Positions 35,201-46,518 of a stretch of 64,000 bases of DNA are shown here, piece by piece. Position 1 is the stretch's first letter. The number at the start of each line of letters is the position of its first letter. This DNA comes from Punica granatum (Eukaryota; Streptophyta; Magnoliopsida; Myrtales; Lythraceae). The notes under the pieces were generated by a model. It ran no database searches, was not told the origin of the DNA, and saw nothing but the letters and a program-made list of their open reading frames with translations. The translations under genes were made by a program, and so were the position numbers. The DNA lies in the NCBI RefSeq assembly GCF_007655135.1, contig NC_045129.1, positions 23,968,274 to 24,032,273 on the forward strand, given 5' to 3'.

Positions 35201-35672
35201 CGCACTCTTGGCGTATCGGACCTCTATCCGCTCGTCCACTGGATCAACCCCATATTCTTTGGTCTACGGCATGGAAGCAGTTCTTCCAATCAAAGTAGAG
35301 ATTCCCTCTATGAGGATCCTTGCCGAGTCCAAGCTCAAGGAAGCAGAGTGGGCGAAGCAACGCTACGAACAGCTCAATCTCATTGATGAGAGGCGGCTAA
35401 CAGCACTTTGCCACGGTCAGTGCTATCAGCAAAGAATGGCCGGAGCTTTTAACAAGAAAGTTCGTCCCCGCGAGTTCAGCCCCGGTGACCTTGTCCTGCG
35501 GAAAGTATTGCATATCGCCCCTGATTCCAGGGGCAAGTTTGCTTACAAATACGACGGTCCCTTCATCGTTAAAGAAGTCTTTGACGGGGGGGCAATCATT
35601 CTTAATGATATGGACGGGAACGAGAACGCTCTTCCGGTTAACGCTGATACACTTAAGAAATACTATCCGTGA
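32223..35672 (+). CDS. pol: Pol of N0: reverse transcriptase, two RNase H domains, integrase (1149 aa)
   Basis: This frame is intact. Residues about 140-330 are reverse transcriptase, with VRVCIDYRDLN and the catalytic YVDD at 281-284. About 390-500 is the RT-linked RNase H. About 575-700 is a second, archaeal-type RNase H (YFDGA with Asp581, AEYEAC, GDSM, ADALATLA), a Tat-lineage feature. The integrase has an HHCC zinc finger near 800-840 (HEGNCGPH...CHLC) and a core with Asp870, Asp931 and Glu967, a DX35E spacing. There is no chromodomain; the protein ends NADTLKKYYP. The ATG at 32223 lies inside the proposed intron. In the spliced product pol begins at 32231, fused to Gag-Pro, so this ORF start is only the open-frame limit. 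It acts in virus-like particles and the nucleus to copy and insert the element. Confidence 0.93.
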   Translation: MSRLQSNPNHGYNDSDSLETHLGKSLPIYFGEGLDEDGRVPEIEESLHRLENHQLTSVEPTEDINIGNAEEPRTLRIGTGLDPAQRARMIDFLTEYQEVFAWSYADMPGLDPSIVRHFLPLDTERFPPKCQHLRRQRADLLLCIKEEVIKQVNAGFLEVCNYSEWVANIVPVEKKNGKVRVCIDYRDLNRASPKDNFPLPHIDVLVDNTARHTQFSFMDGFSGYNQIQMAEEDKVKTTFITMWGTFCYKVMPFGLKNAGATYQRAMVTLFHDMMHKEIEVYVDDMIAKSKEGEDHLVNLKRLFNRLKKYKLRLNPAKCTFGVKSGKLLGFIVSEEGIKVDPDKVKAIMELPPPSTVREVRSFLGRLNYIACFIANLTDKCQPLFRLLRKNTAVEWDDECQKAFDTIKAYLIQPPVLVPPSPDRPLILYLTVRRQSIGCMLGQKDESSHAERTIYYLSKKFTEGESNYPEIEKMCCALVWVMQRLRQYTLYHTVRLLSKTDPLKYLLSTPSSMRNIAKWRCQLTEYDIEYVSRTSVKGQAIADHLAEFPIVDDTPIDSDFPDEKILQMSGEEEITRWKMYFDGAVNSTGSGIGAVLISPEGHHFPVAAKIDFPCTNNIAEYEACILGLQAAIDLKVKELEVLGDSMLTIFQTLKQWKTKDPKLVPYHEYLEDLTENFKDISFTYTPRMKNQFADALATLASMVSITKENLIEPLEFEIAQGPAHCDVIDAVDGKPWYADIKHLLQTGQFPAFTDRHDRRTLRRIATNFFLSGETLYRRSFDATLLPCVDENEAQRLMEEVHEGNCGPHMNGLMLAKKLMRLGYFWSTMETDCVKHVRHCHLCQVYANQIRAPPNELHPMAAPWPFSMWGMDVIGPINPKASNGHLYILVAIDYFTKWIEAITLALVTAKTVARFLRRDIIACYGVPATIVTDNAKNLNNKLIDELYAQFKILHRNSSPYRPQMNGAAEAANKNTKKIIEKMAVNYRDWHEMLPFALLAYRTSIRSSTGSTPYSLVYGMEAVLPIKVEIPSMRILAESKLKEAEWAKQRYEQLNLIDERRLTALCHGQCYQQRMAGAFNKKVRPREFSPGDLVLRKVLHIAPDSRGKFAYKYDGPFIVKEVFDGGAIILNDMDGNENALPVNADTLKKYYP

Positions 35673-35943
35673 TGGTGTTTCTCTCATTCCACTGTGGATG
35701 TTTTTCTCAAATGCACATTACATTTTTAGCTTTCCTCGCATGTACAATTTCCCAGCACTTTCATTTCTGCTTACTAATACACTCCCCTCTTCTGCTCTTT
35801 CCCTTTCTCTGAACTTTTCCTGAGAGAAAAATAATGAATCTCCCGCTAGGTTGAAAACCTCTTTGAGGCGGCCTGGGCAAAAATTAGGGAATGAGGGGCA
35901 CGGTTTAAAATCTCGCCAAAGGGGGACCGTGGCAAAAGGAGAG
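35673..35943 (+). other. Post-pol region of N0, left of N1
   Basis: After a pyrimidine-rich stretch come a type I hairpin (CTAGGT 35846-35851 with GCCTGG 35871-35876, held by wobble pairs) and a type II hairpin (CACGGT 35899-35904 with ACCGTG 35926-35931). The latter is followed by GCAAAAGGAGAG. N1 inserted exactly at the end of that purine run; GAGAG (35939-35943) is its left target-site duplication. Confidence 0.85.
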
Positions 35944-38900
35944 TGTCAGCACCCCATTTTGGCCCACCGGCTTCCCACACGAGGATTCCCGACTGAAGCC
36001 CGGGACACTATTCATCGCCCGGTATTCAGGGGCCAATATGCGGGCACGGAGTCATAAACGATGGGAGAAAAGCTAGTCCACTGAGAAAGACGGAAGAGAG
36101 CGGTCGGAAGAACGAACGAACAAGGAATCCCCGAAACGACGGGGCTGGCACTGTGGCACAATTCATCATCGAGTCACCGAAGCACCGAAAGGTGCCCAAT
36201 ATGGGACTCCAAAAATCCCTCTCAGTGCCAAAGTGACCAACGACACGTCCGGACGCATTTCCGGGGCAAGCCACATGAGCCGGGACACCCTGATCTCTCA
36301 CGGACGCCTTTTCTAACAAAGCTCCCGGGGCCCGCTCCACTGACAAGCAGACGGCCCCCCCAAAACAGGTCTACAGGCACCCAGGGACCACCAAGGTTGA
36401 GGAGCAAGCTTCAGATGACCTTCCGGAACTCGACTCGGTTTCCCGAGGGACGTTTCAGTGGTCATGAACGTCTCCCGGCGAGCCTTCGGGGCATTTCCAC
36501 GAAAAACAAAGATCGCAACGATTTCCGGGCACCTCACAACGATCCCCGAGCACCTCAAGACATTCAGGGCACACTGAGAAAACCTCGGTCAAAGTCCCTA
36601 GGTCTTCCCGGGCCAACGGTCCCCGACCGAGGACAACGAGCCAACAATCACTCACGGGGCAATAGGATCGCCAAAACAAATGCAAGGATGCACAAAGGTC
36701 AATCGGGGGTCGAGGGGCACTAAACTCCACTCCGAATGTCCAAACGAGGCAAAACCGACTCTCGAGGCGTCGAGTCGCCCGAACGTTCGTCCACACGACG
36801 CATGGCGATATTGGGCTCATTCAAATCCTCGTAGTTCAAGCATTCCAAATCTTCAAATTAATTGGACATCGGAGGTCGGATGCAAGCTCAATCGGGTCTC
36901 AAGCATTTTCCGGCTTTCTTCCTAATCAAGTGGGACCCTTGAGCTAGCCAAGCCGAGCCGAGCCGAGCCGAGCCGAGCCGAGCCGAGCCGAGCCGCGAGC
37001 CATGGCTCTCTTCTAAAGACAAGCCAAATGAGCCTCCACCACACATTTTCAAAATATCTTCTTACACCCATCACTTCCCTTCTCCCATCCATCATCTCCC
37101 ATCCACTTTCCCCTAACTTCCCCTACACTCAACATGACAACTTCCCCACCCTAATCTTCCCTCCAAAAATTCGGATCCCCTAAGCACCACTTAATTGCAC
37201 TTAACTCCACTTAATCTTGTCATTTAGTCTTCCTTTATAAGCCCATTGCATCATTAACTTAAACACAACTCCTCTTGCACTCCCTCTCTAGCATTTCTCA
37301 CTCAAACAAATGCTCTCAACCTCCCAAGAACTTCAGCAAAATCGCAGCAAGCAAGAACCACCCAAAAACCAAGCAAAACACTCAAGACTTAAGTCGGAAT
37401 CCATCCCGACTTAAATCCAAACTTCACCAAAGTTAGAGAATCAGCTCAGTACAGAACCGAGCACAGTTTTGGCCCAGCCGGGTCAAAACTTCCAACCCTG
37501 TTTTCTCACCTTCTCGAGTCGGTCTGAACTTTCAAAACCCATCAAACACCTCCGGGGGTTCGTTAGGAGTCGGGAGCCACCGACCTTGCTCAAAAATTCC
37601 ATCGGAATCCACCGTTATGAATTCCGACCCGAAAACTGCTCAGTCGGGCCGGCGTTTCTGACTGTCTGTTCGGTTTTCTTGCAGATCGGGTCGATGCGTG
37701 ACCCTTTTCGATGAACGACCACTTCTACCACCTTCAGGGGTCAGTTAGGAGTCAGGAGACGTTGGCCTTGCTCAAAACTTCCATCGGAATCCAACGTTAT
37801 GAATTCCGACCCGAAAACTGCCCAGTCGGGCCAGTTTCCAGACGTGCTCTGTTTTGGGTGATTTTTGCAGGACTGTACGGGTCGACCCGACAACTCTGGG
37901 AACAAACGACCACCACGGTCACCTAGAGGAGTCCCTTGGCTATCCAAGGCCGCTGACCTTGCCTCAAAATTCCATCGGGAACCTCCGTGGCGACGTCCGA
38001 CCCGACTTGTGCCAGTCGGGTCTGTCCACCCTTCCATTCGGGTCTGTTTGGTGCCATTCGGGTCTGTTCAACGGAAAACAGCCCAAACCCGACCCATCAA
38101 CGGTCCAACCCGACTCTTGAAGGTACCATCCCGCATCTCGGGACTAGGTATGACCATTCCCGACTTAGAGGAGCTAGGACTTTTACATTATTGTTGTGTT
38201 TATGGAATTTTGAGGGGTTTTAAGCATGATTTTAATTCCGAACTTTAATATTATGCAATTTCCTTATTACACCATGCATGTTTATCATCGTTTAACTTGC
38301 TAGCATGTCGGGAAATATTTAAATCGAAGTCGAGGAAACTATCCCGACCCGGAAATGCCGAGATCATTCGGGTTAACCTCTCCATGAGGTAACCTAGAGC
38401 TTTCTTGACCTTTTTGGGTCAAGACCGGATTCCTTTGCCCCGATTTAAATTGTTTCCTGAGTTTTATCGTTTTTCTCACATCCATGAAGTCGGTATTGTT
38501 TTATCGATTCCTTTAATAATATGTTTGTGCATGTTTGCATGTTTGAATGTGTTATTTAAATCATGATAATACCGACTTTCGTTTAATCGTGTTATTTAAC
38601 ATGTTTGATGTTTGAGCATGCGAGAAACGATTCAAAACAAGACGGGGAAAACTCGTGAAACCAAATACAAGCCATGAGACCTCTTGGCTTTATCCAAGGA
38701 GAATAGGCCGAGAGTCTCATGGAGTTATTCGGGTTCCATGAGGCTTCCTCTTCCCGTTTTAAATCCGTTCTAGTATTTCGTGTAATTTGCAAGTTCAATT
38801 ACATCGAGAATTTCACATGAAACGTCTTTCCAAACCAAAATATGCATGGATTCGCAATTCGGAGACCCTTTCGGGCCTATTAGGACCAAAGGGTGTTTCG

Positions 38901-40836
38901 GCCATCGTTGGCCGAATCTTCCTCGGTCTTTCTTGACCCGTCTTGGTCGCCGAGTCACGAATCGTTTTTACAATTAATGCATTCGGCACAACCCTTAAGC
39001 ATTAATTCCACAAACGGGTTAATCGGGACGCTCACATGATTAAACCCACTTCACACTGATAAGGTTTACACGAATTGGCCATTAACTGATAACTCGCGTC
39101 GATGAGTTGTCAAATGACGTTGATGCCCGTTTCAAACTTATCAATTTCAAAACCTGAAACGCGCGGTCCGATGTAGCATGGATGTCTGAAAAGGGTTTCT
39201 GTGTCTCAACTTGAATGTTTACCTGATTCCAGGTAGCTCAGGTCAGGATACAGAAGATCTTTTTAGATCACTTCCGGGCAGATCGACCGGTTCTTTGGCT
39301 TTTTCGGGGTTCTTGCACAACCCTGGACGACCCAGGGAATTGGTCGACACCGGCTACAGGCCGAGGTGGCCCGCACTGCGATGTTTCCCCTTTTCTGAAA
39401 ACAATTTTCAAATAAAGGGCAAAATCGTCTTTTCACAATTCAGCGACACTCTTAGGGTTAGCATGACAGAAACACTACAGTATGGGACAAGAACGGGCTA
39501 CCTGTTCAGGTGCAGGTTCATCTGCATAGCCCTTTCTTATCTAACTGATGAGTTTCTGTCATCCTAACATAGACTCGGGTAACTAGAACGGTTATCTCTG
39601 TCAGAAAACATGCAAAATGCTGATTAACCTTTCACTCGACTTAACCAAACACTAGATAATGGTTAGGAGGAATTCTAGATTCCAAATCTAGAGTCGAAAC
39701 ATGAGTTTGGCTAATTCAGTGGAAATTCAGTGTCACAATACAGAACAACTGTAAAAACAATCCACACACATGAGATTTGACTCTCTTTGTCAAGTTCTCA
39801 AAACAAAGCCGAATGCTAAAACATTGGCACTTGCTTGTTTGTCTAGGGTAGGATTTGCATGCCAAAATACCCCGGATTAACAACTTGTTAAAATACGTAC
39901 ACTCGATAATAACAAACACCTTGTCTGTTATTTACATGTTGCGTGTTATCTTTCCGCACCTGTTTGCCATGCGGGTCGAGCCTGATCCCTAGGCCGAATA
40001 ATATTAGGGTTCAACGCCCTAATCATCGAGCACAGGGTTCAACGCCCTAATCAATACTCACAGGGTCCAACGCCCTATTCAGTGAGAGCATCCATTGAAT
40101 TTCAGTTCTTCGGTCTTTTTCCCTAAACTCATGGCGAGTTAGAGTGGAATAATAACCGAACGCGAAACGACTGGAATTCGACCCTTTTTGTAATTTGTAT
40201 TTATTGTTTTCGAGAGCATTGTAAGGACTTTTATTTTGTACATTTGTTCTGTAAGAATTCCAGTCGGTGAGCGAACGGTCTGAGAGTCGAATTAATCGAA
40301 TCGGTCTAATGCTTTCCCAGACACAAGTAAATCCAAGATCTCGCGGTTTTGGTTCACGCAGGGATTCAACCTCCATAGTTCGATGAACTGTAACGCAAGA
40401 TTGTGAACCAACTCCCCGACATACGGGTTTACTTCTCTCTCGGCTTCTCAACCGACATCGTTTAATTCACCGAATCTTCGGTGTCAAAACGTGCGAGCCG
40501 AGTGCAGCTTAATTCATGCGGTATATCATAAAACATGCAAGCCTAGCAAACCATAGTATCGAAAGGGCGTGCGGGATATAGGCCCGCACGTAACATGAAC
40601 CCCCGAACACGGATTTTCCGGTTCCGCACAGATCATTGCCTTAGCATTTAGGTGTACCCCGTACCCCTAGACCCGGGCGACTCAACGGCCCTCGACCTAC
40701 TGGTCGTAAACAGTAAGTGGCGACTCCTTCTCACGCGTGTCCGTCGCGCATCCCCACGGGAAGGTGGACATTCCCAAGCCGCGCGATCCAAAAGAGCGCA
40801 TGCGTGCCCCGACGAGATCAAATTCGGGTACGCACA
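35944..40836 (+). repeat. 5' LTR of N1 (4893 bp)
   Basis: TGTCAGCACCCC at the start and GGGTACGCACA at the end. Compared with the 3' LTR it lacks 71 bp near 37431 and has more GAGCC units near 36950-37000 (about eight against five), which accounts for nearly all of the 50-bp length difference. The U3 part resembles N2 and the R-U5 part resembles N3. R-U5 includes tandem modules (about 37550-38120) with a 'gttaggagtc' core. Confidence 0.94.
37234..37241 (+). promoter_or_regulatory. Putative TATA box of N1 5' LTR
   Basis: TTTATAAG lies about 1.29 kb into the LTR; the 3' LTR copy is at 53985-53992 and the N2 copy at 42400-42407. Transcription would be expected to start near 37265, which is where similarity to N2 ends and similarity to N3 takes over. 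Confidence 0.55.
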
Positions 40837-40839
40837 GCT

Positions 40840-40857
40840 TGGCGACTCCACTGGGGA
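40840..40857 (+). other. Primer-binding site, tRNA-Arg, N1
   Basis: TGGCGACTCCACTGGGGA, 3 nt after the LTR end. It is identical to the B site and matches the tRNA-Arg(ACG) 3' end at 17 of 18 positions. Confidence 0.85.
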
Positions 40858-41150
40858 CACTTAGAGGGTTCGGGCTCGTTCCCGCTTGCTTTGTTTGCTT
40901 GTTTATTTACCGCTTTCCGCATTTCCCGCTTATCTACTTAACGTACTTTTATTTCCCGCACATGCATTGCATATCATACTAGCTTCTAGGTACCTATGGG
41001 TCGCGTCCCACGACCGGTAATAGGAGCATAGGTTAAATAGGGGTTCCGAGTAAGGGTACGTCGCACGGTTGGACCGTCGATTAGGCCCCCAAAGATCCCC
41101 GCTCGATTTCAAGGAATTGACACCCTTGAGTCGGGAGCCCCCATCCTTAC
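40858..41150 (+). other. Leader of N1, left of N2
   Basis: This is related to the B and N0 leaders ('ggttccgagtaaggg', 'cccccaaagatcc', 'gggagcccccatcc') but more diverged. It ends with CTTAC (41146-41150), the left target-site duplication of N2. Confidence 0.75.
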
Positions 41151-44100
41151 TGTCAGCACCCCATTTTGGCCCGCCGGCTCCCCACGCGAGGATTCCCTAT
41201 CGAAGCCCGGGGCATTATTCACCACCCGACAATCAGGGGCAAATACGCGGGCACGGGTCACGAGCAATGGGAAGAAGAGCACGGTCTACCGAGAAGGGTG
41301 GAAGAGAGCAGTCAAAAGAACGAACGGACAAGGAATCCCCGAGACAGCGGAACTGACACTGAGGCACTATTCATCACCGAGTCACCGAAGCACCGAAAGG
41401 TGCCCAAGTGACCAACGAGATGTCCGGACACATTTTCGGGGCATCCTGCTTAAGCCGGGACACCCGATCCCCCACGGATGCCTTTTCTGACAGGGCTCCC
41501 GGGGTTCGCTCCACTGACAAACAAACGGCCCCTCAAAACGGGCCCACAGGCACCCAGGAACCATCAAAGTCGGGGAACAAGCTTCAGATGACCTTCCGGA
41601 ACCCGACTCGGCCTCCCGAGGTACGTCTCAGTGGTCATGAACGTCTCCCGGCGAGCCTTCGGGAATTTCCACGGAAAGCAGAGACCACAACGATCTTTGA
41701 GCGCCTCACAATAACCCCGAGCACCTCAAGGCATTCAAGGCACACTGAGAAAATCCCGGTCAAAGTCCCTAGGTCTTCCCGGGCAAACGGTCCCCGACCG
41801 AGGACAACGAGCCAACAATCACTCACGGGGCAATAGGATCGCCAAAACAAATGCAAGGATGCACAAAGGTCAATCGGGGGTCGAGGGGCACTAAACTCCA
41901 CTCCGAATGTCCAAACGAGGCAAAACCGACTCTCGAGGCGTCGAGTCGCCCGAACGTTCGTCCACACGACGCATGGCGATATTGGGCTCATTCAAATCCT
42001 CGTAGTTCAAGCATTCCAAATCTTCAAATTAATTGGACATCGGAGGTCGGATGCAAGCTCAATCGGGTCTCAAGCATTTTCCGGCTTTCTTCCTAATCAA
42101 GTGGGACCCTTGAGCTAGCCAAGCCGAGCCGAGCCAAGCCGAGCCGAGCCGAGCCGAGCCGCGAGCCATGGCTCTCCTCTAAAGACAAGCCAAATGAGCC
42201 TCCACCACACATTTTCAAAATATCTTCTTACACCCATCACTTCCCTTCTCCCATCCATCACCTCCCATCCACTTTCCCCTAACTTCCCCTACACTCAACA
42301 TGACAACTTCCCCACCCTAATCTTCCCTCCAAAAATTCGGATCCCCTAAGCACCACTTAATTGCACTTAACTCCACGTAATCTTGTCATTTAGTCTTCCT
42401 TTATAAGCCCATTGCATCATTAACTTAAACACAACTCAACTTCCATCATCTCTCTAGCTTTCTCACTCTAGGAAACCCTCTCCAAGCCCTCTCAACTTGA
42501 GAACATTTCAGCAATTCGTCCAGCCTCCCCTCAACCCGAAACCAAGGCATAATTGCCGGAAAACTCAACCGTTTTCCGGCGACCGCCACCCAACCCGAAC
42601 CAAACTTGACCAAACTTCATATCCCACATGTATTCGACCTCCCGAGTCCATTTCCGGTGTTAGTTTCAGCATTTGAAGCTCCCAGCATGCAGATCTAGAA
42701 CATTTCAGAATCGGGCCTCTAGGTACTTTCTCGGTTCCTAGGCGAGTCCCGCCCCCCAACTTTGCTCGAGCCTTGACCAAACTTCTTACCCCACATGTTT
42801 TCGACCTTCTAAATCCATTTCCGAACCTATTTTTAGCATTTGAAGCCTCCAACACACCGTTTCAGCAGGTAGCAGAAACAGTGCAGAAACGGGTTTCCAT
42901 GGCCACCCCGGGATCCTTGGCACGCCACTTCTTCCCACGACCATGGCGAGTCGTGCCATCACTTCATAGGGGTTCCTCACAACCCTCACTCTTCCTCGTG
43001 ACAAGGTGGTCACGTGCCGAGAGCCGTTCAACCGTGCCCCACCGCCTTTTCTCTCCTTTCTCCCTTCACAGATTTTTCCAGTTTTTTTACCGGTTTTCTT
43101 TGCATCTTTCAAGCAAATAGACATGTCTAATCCTCATGAAACCACTGCAGGTATGATCCTCACTCAGTTAGGAGTCCAATGCCACCAATCTCGCACCAAA
43201 AGACCACCGGGAGCCTCCCGTAGAGTCGTTTCTTCATCGGGTGCCAGTCAGGTCTTTTCCTCTGGTCGTCTTTTCTAACCCGAACTTTGCAGGGATGCAC
43301 AGGTCAGCTCGGGTTGAATCTCGCTACGAGCCACCCATCACCGTGCTCCTCACTCAGTTAGGAGTCCAATGCCACCGACCTTGCATCAAAAGACCACCGG
43401 GAGCCTCCTGTGGAGCCGTTTCTTCATCGGGTGCCAGTCGGGTCTGTTTTGACCCGACTGGGTCTGTCCTTTTTTTACTGACCCGACTTTGTTTTTGATT
43501 TCCGGAAAATCTACGGATGCTCTCCTCCCGAAACCACCACAGGAGCGATCCTTAGTCTCTTGGGAATCCAACGCAACTGGCCCCGCGCGAAAATTTTATC
43601 CCGATCAACCGGTACAGCCCCGACAAGCCAGACTGCCAGTCGGGTCTGCCAGTCGACCCGACTGCACCGGTTCGGGTCTGTTCGTTCCAACCGAGTCTCC
43701 CGACTCCCTTTGCCACTTCTCCGACTCTTTCCTCGTGTTCCGAGGCTAGGTAACATTCCTCTACGACTTAGAGAAGCTAGGATCCCCGATGTTTACTTGT
43801 TATGAAGTGTTAATGTGATTTATAAACCGGAAAGCATGAAAGTTGCTATTTTTCTTCTAGATCCGGACTTCCTCATGCCTTTCCATGCACGTACGTCCAT
43901 CATATTCCATTTATGTGCTCATATCATATCCGTATGATGCATAAGTTCATGTGCCATGATAGGAAAAGATCCAAATCGGGGCCGAAGAGACCATCCCGAC
44001 CCGTGTGAGCCACGGAAGCTCCCGGTCATTCTTGATGGAATACGGCCGAGAGGTTCCTTGGACCACACAAGTCCGGGATGCCCTCTTTCGCCTCGAGATG

Positions 44101-46247
44101 GGCCGATTCCTGTGTTTTATCCGTTTTGTTATCACTTGAGTCGATGCCGTTTTATTGATTCCGCTTAAATATTTTGTTCGTGCGTGTTTGTATGCTCTTT
44201 TGCGTGATTATGACCATGGCGGCATCGATGTGATTAAAACGTGTGTTATTATCGTGTTTGATGTATCATGCATGTAAGATACGATCGTCACCGAATAATT
44301 TCACGAATGGGAGAAACGGGACGTATCATTCGGCTAATTAAATCACTTGGACCAAATAATTGGGTTAATCGATCCTTAATTCGTAAACGCATCGATGGTT
44401 TACGGAACGGCGAGAATGCCCTTTTTCACTAAAATTCACAATTTCAAAATACCGAGACGCGTAACACGAATAGAATTGACGTCTAGCGAGTACTCACGTG
44501 CCTTGACTCGAGTCCGGGCCCAATTTGAGGCGGCCCGAGTCGGGGCATGAGAATCCTTCTTAGACTCCTTCATGTGACGCAAATCTCCAATTTATACACG
44601 AACATCACAATTTTATCATCCAAGGGCATAACCGTCATTCCTTGATTCACCGATACCCTAGGCGCTAGGGAGCCGGAAACGCCTCGATCTATGGACGGAA
44701 AAGGGCTACCCGTTCGGGTACGAGTTTCATTCACACGGCCCATTCCGTCCACTTTCGGTGTTTCTATCTTCCTATCGTAGATTCGGTGGGAAGCATTTTA
44801 TTTCAGTTACAAAATACAAAGAACCGGACTAATCATACATTCGGCCTAATCAAACACTAGATAATGGATAAGCGGAATGATAGATTCCAATCTAGAGTCA
44901 AAACACGAGTTTGGATAATTCGGTGAAACCGTAGCGACACTTAACTGAATAAGAGTCTTAAAACAAACACACACATGTAATTGGCTTAGAACCCTATTCT
45001 AATCCACCATCTATGTTTGCCTAGGTTAGATACATTGTTTGCTAATCAACCCCGATTAATAACTGATTAAATCACGTACACTCGACTTAATACACCACTT
45101 GTCTGTATTCACTGATAGTTGTCAGTTATTGTCTGTATCATGTCAGTTTTATCAGTTTTCTTCTGTTTTATCCTTGCCTATGATGATTTATTGCGGTTCG
45201 GGCCCGAACCCATAGGTTACGTGTTGCACGGGATTCAACGCCCCAAATCACCGAACACGAGGTCCAACGCCTCTTAATTCACCGAGCGCGTGCAACTCGA
45301 GTGCGGAATGGGATCTAGCCTCGAGTCACCATCACACTCCAAATATGGCCTATATGAAAGGCAATTTGGATTGGATGTGTGAAACGTGTTTAGATGTCAC
45401 CCGGGAGCTCAATCGGTCCAACGGTTACAGTGGGAACTAATCGGTTCTTCTGCAAACCGTCGGTTCGATTGGACCCGACCCCCGGCACTATGAGCCCGCG
45501 TTGCCTTAATTTATTTATCGGTCATTCAAAACACACGGTGAGCCGGAGCGGAATATTGGCCCAATGCAAACCGGTCGGGATCCATTTACTTATTCGGTTA
45601 CACTTTGTAATTATTCGAAAGAACATTGCGAGGATTTTATCTGTACACTCACTCATTCATTTGTAAGGATCCCCGATCGGTGAGCGAGAGGTCCGAGTGT
45701 CTAACTGGCTAAGTCGGTCTATTGTTACCAAGAGGTGAGTAAGCTCGAATACTCGCGGTTTCGGTTCGCGCAGGGAATCGACCATCACGGTTCGATGAAC
45801 TGTAACGCTAAGATAGTGAACCGATTCCTCGACGCACAAGCCTACTCATCTTTTGGATTCTTGGCCCAACTTGATCAATTCATCGATTTTACAGTGTCAA
45901 AACGGGCGAGTCAAGTGCAACCTTAAATCACGCGGTAAATAAACTAAACGGCAAGCCTAGCAAACTAGAGTACCGAAAGGGCGTGCGGGATATAGGCCCG
46001 CACGTAATAGAACCCCCGAATTCGGAATTTTCGGTTCCGCATGACCATTGCCTTAGCATTTAGGTGTACCCCGTACCCCTAGACCCGGGCGACTCAACGG
46101 CCCTCGACCTACGAGTCGTAAACAGTAAGTGGCGACTCCTTCTCACGTGCGTCCGTCGCGCGTCCCCGGGAAGGTGGACACTCCCAAGCCGCGTTTGCTT
46201 GGGCGCGCGCATGCGTGCCTCGACGAGATTAAATTCGGGTGCGCACA
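41151..46247 (+). mobile_element. N2: solo LTR in N1 leader (5097 bp)
   Basis: It begins TGTCAGCACCCC and ends GGGTGCGCACA. CTTAC flanks it at 41146-41150 and 46248-46252. The leader reads through once N2 and one CTTAC are removed, as judged against the B leader. Its first 1.3 kb resembles the N1 U3, with a nearly identical tract from about 41758 to 42430. Its later part resembles the LTR of B and N4. No internal sequence remains. TATA-like TTTATAAG is at 42400-42407. Confidence 0.93.
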
Positions 46248-46252
46248 CTTAC

Positions 46253-46518
46253 GTAGCACGGTCCCTGTAGCACCAAACCATGCATCGTGTTATGCCTCCA
46301 CGCAAGCCTTCAACCCGACTCCGACAAATAGTCCATCAGGTCGGCCTGCGTGCCACTTTGAGTCTCTTCTATTTTGAGAGTGATGTACATGTACCTTGTA
46401 ATTTATATTAAGTCGTGGGCATTTACTCTCTTCGTACACATGCATCATGCGGTTTTCAAAAATTAGGATGTCATTCATGTTGACGAGTCCTAAACGGATT
46501 TTCCTATCGTCTTGGTAA
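46253..46518 (+). other. Leader of N1, right of N2
   Basis: This continues 'tagcacggtccctgtagcaccaaaccatgcat' (46254 on), the counterpart of B 14928-14945. It ends in 'cttggtaa' directly before an ATG, like the ORF1 start context in B and N0. The frame that follows (46519-46650) runs only about 43 codons and resembles nothing. Confidence 0.6.
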
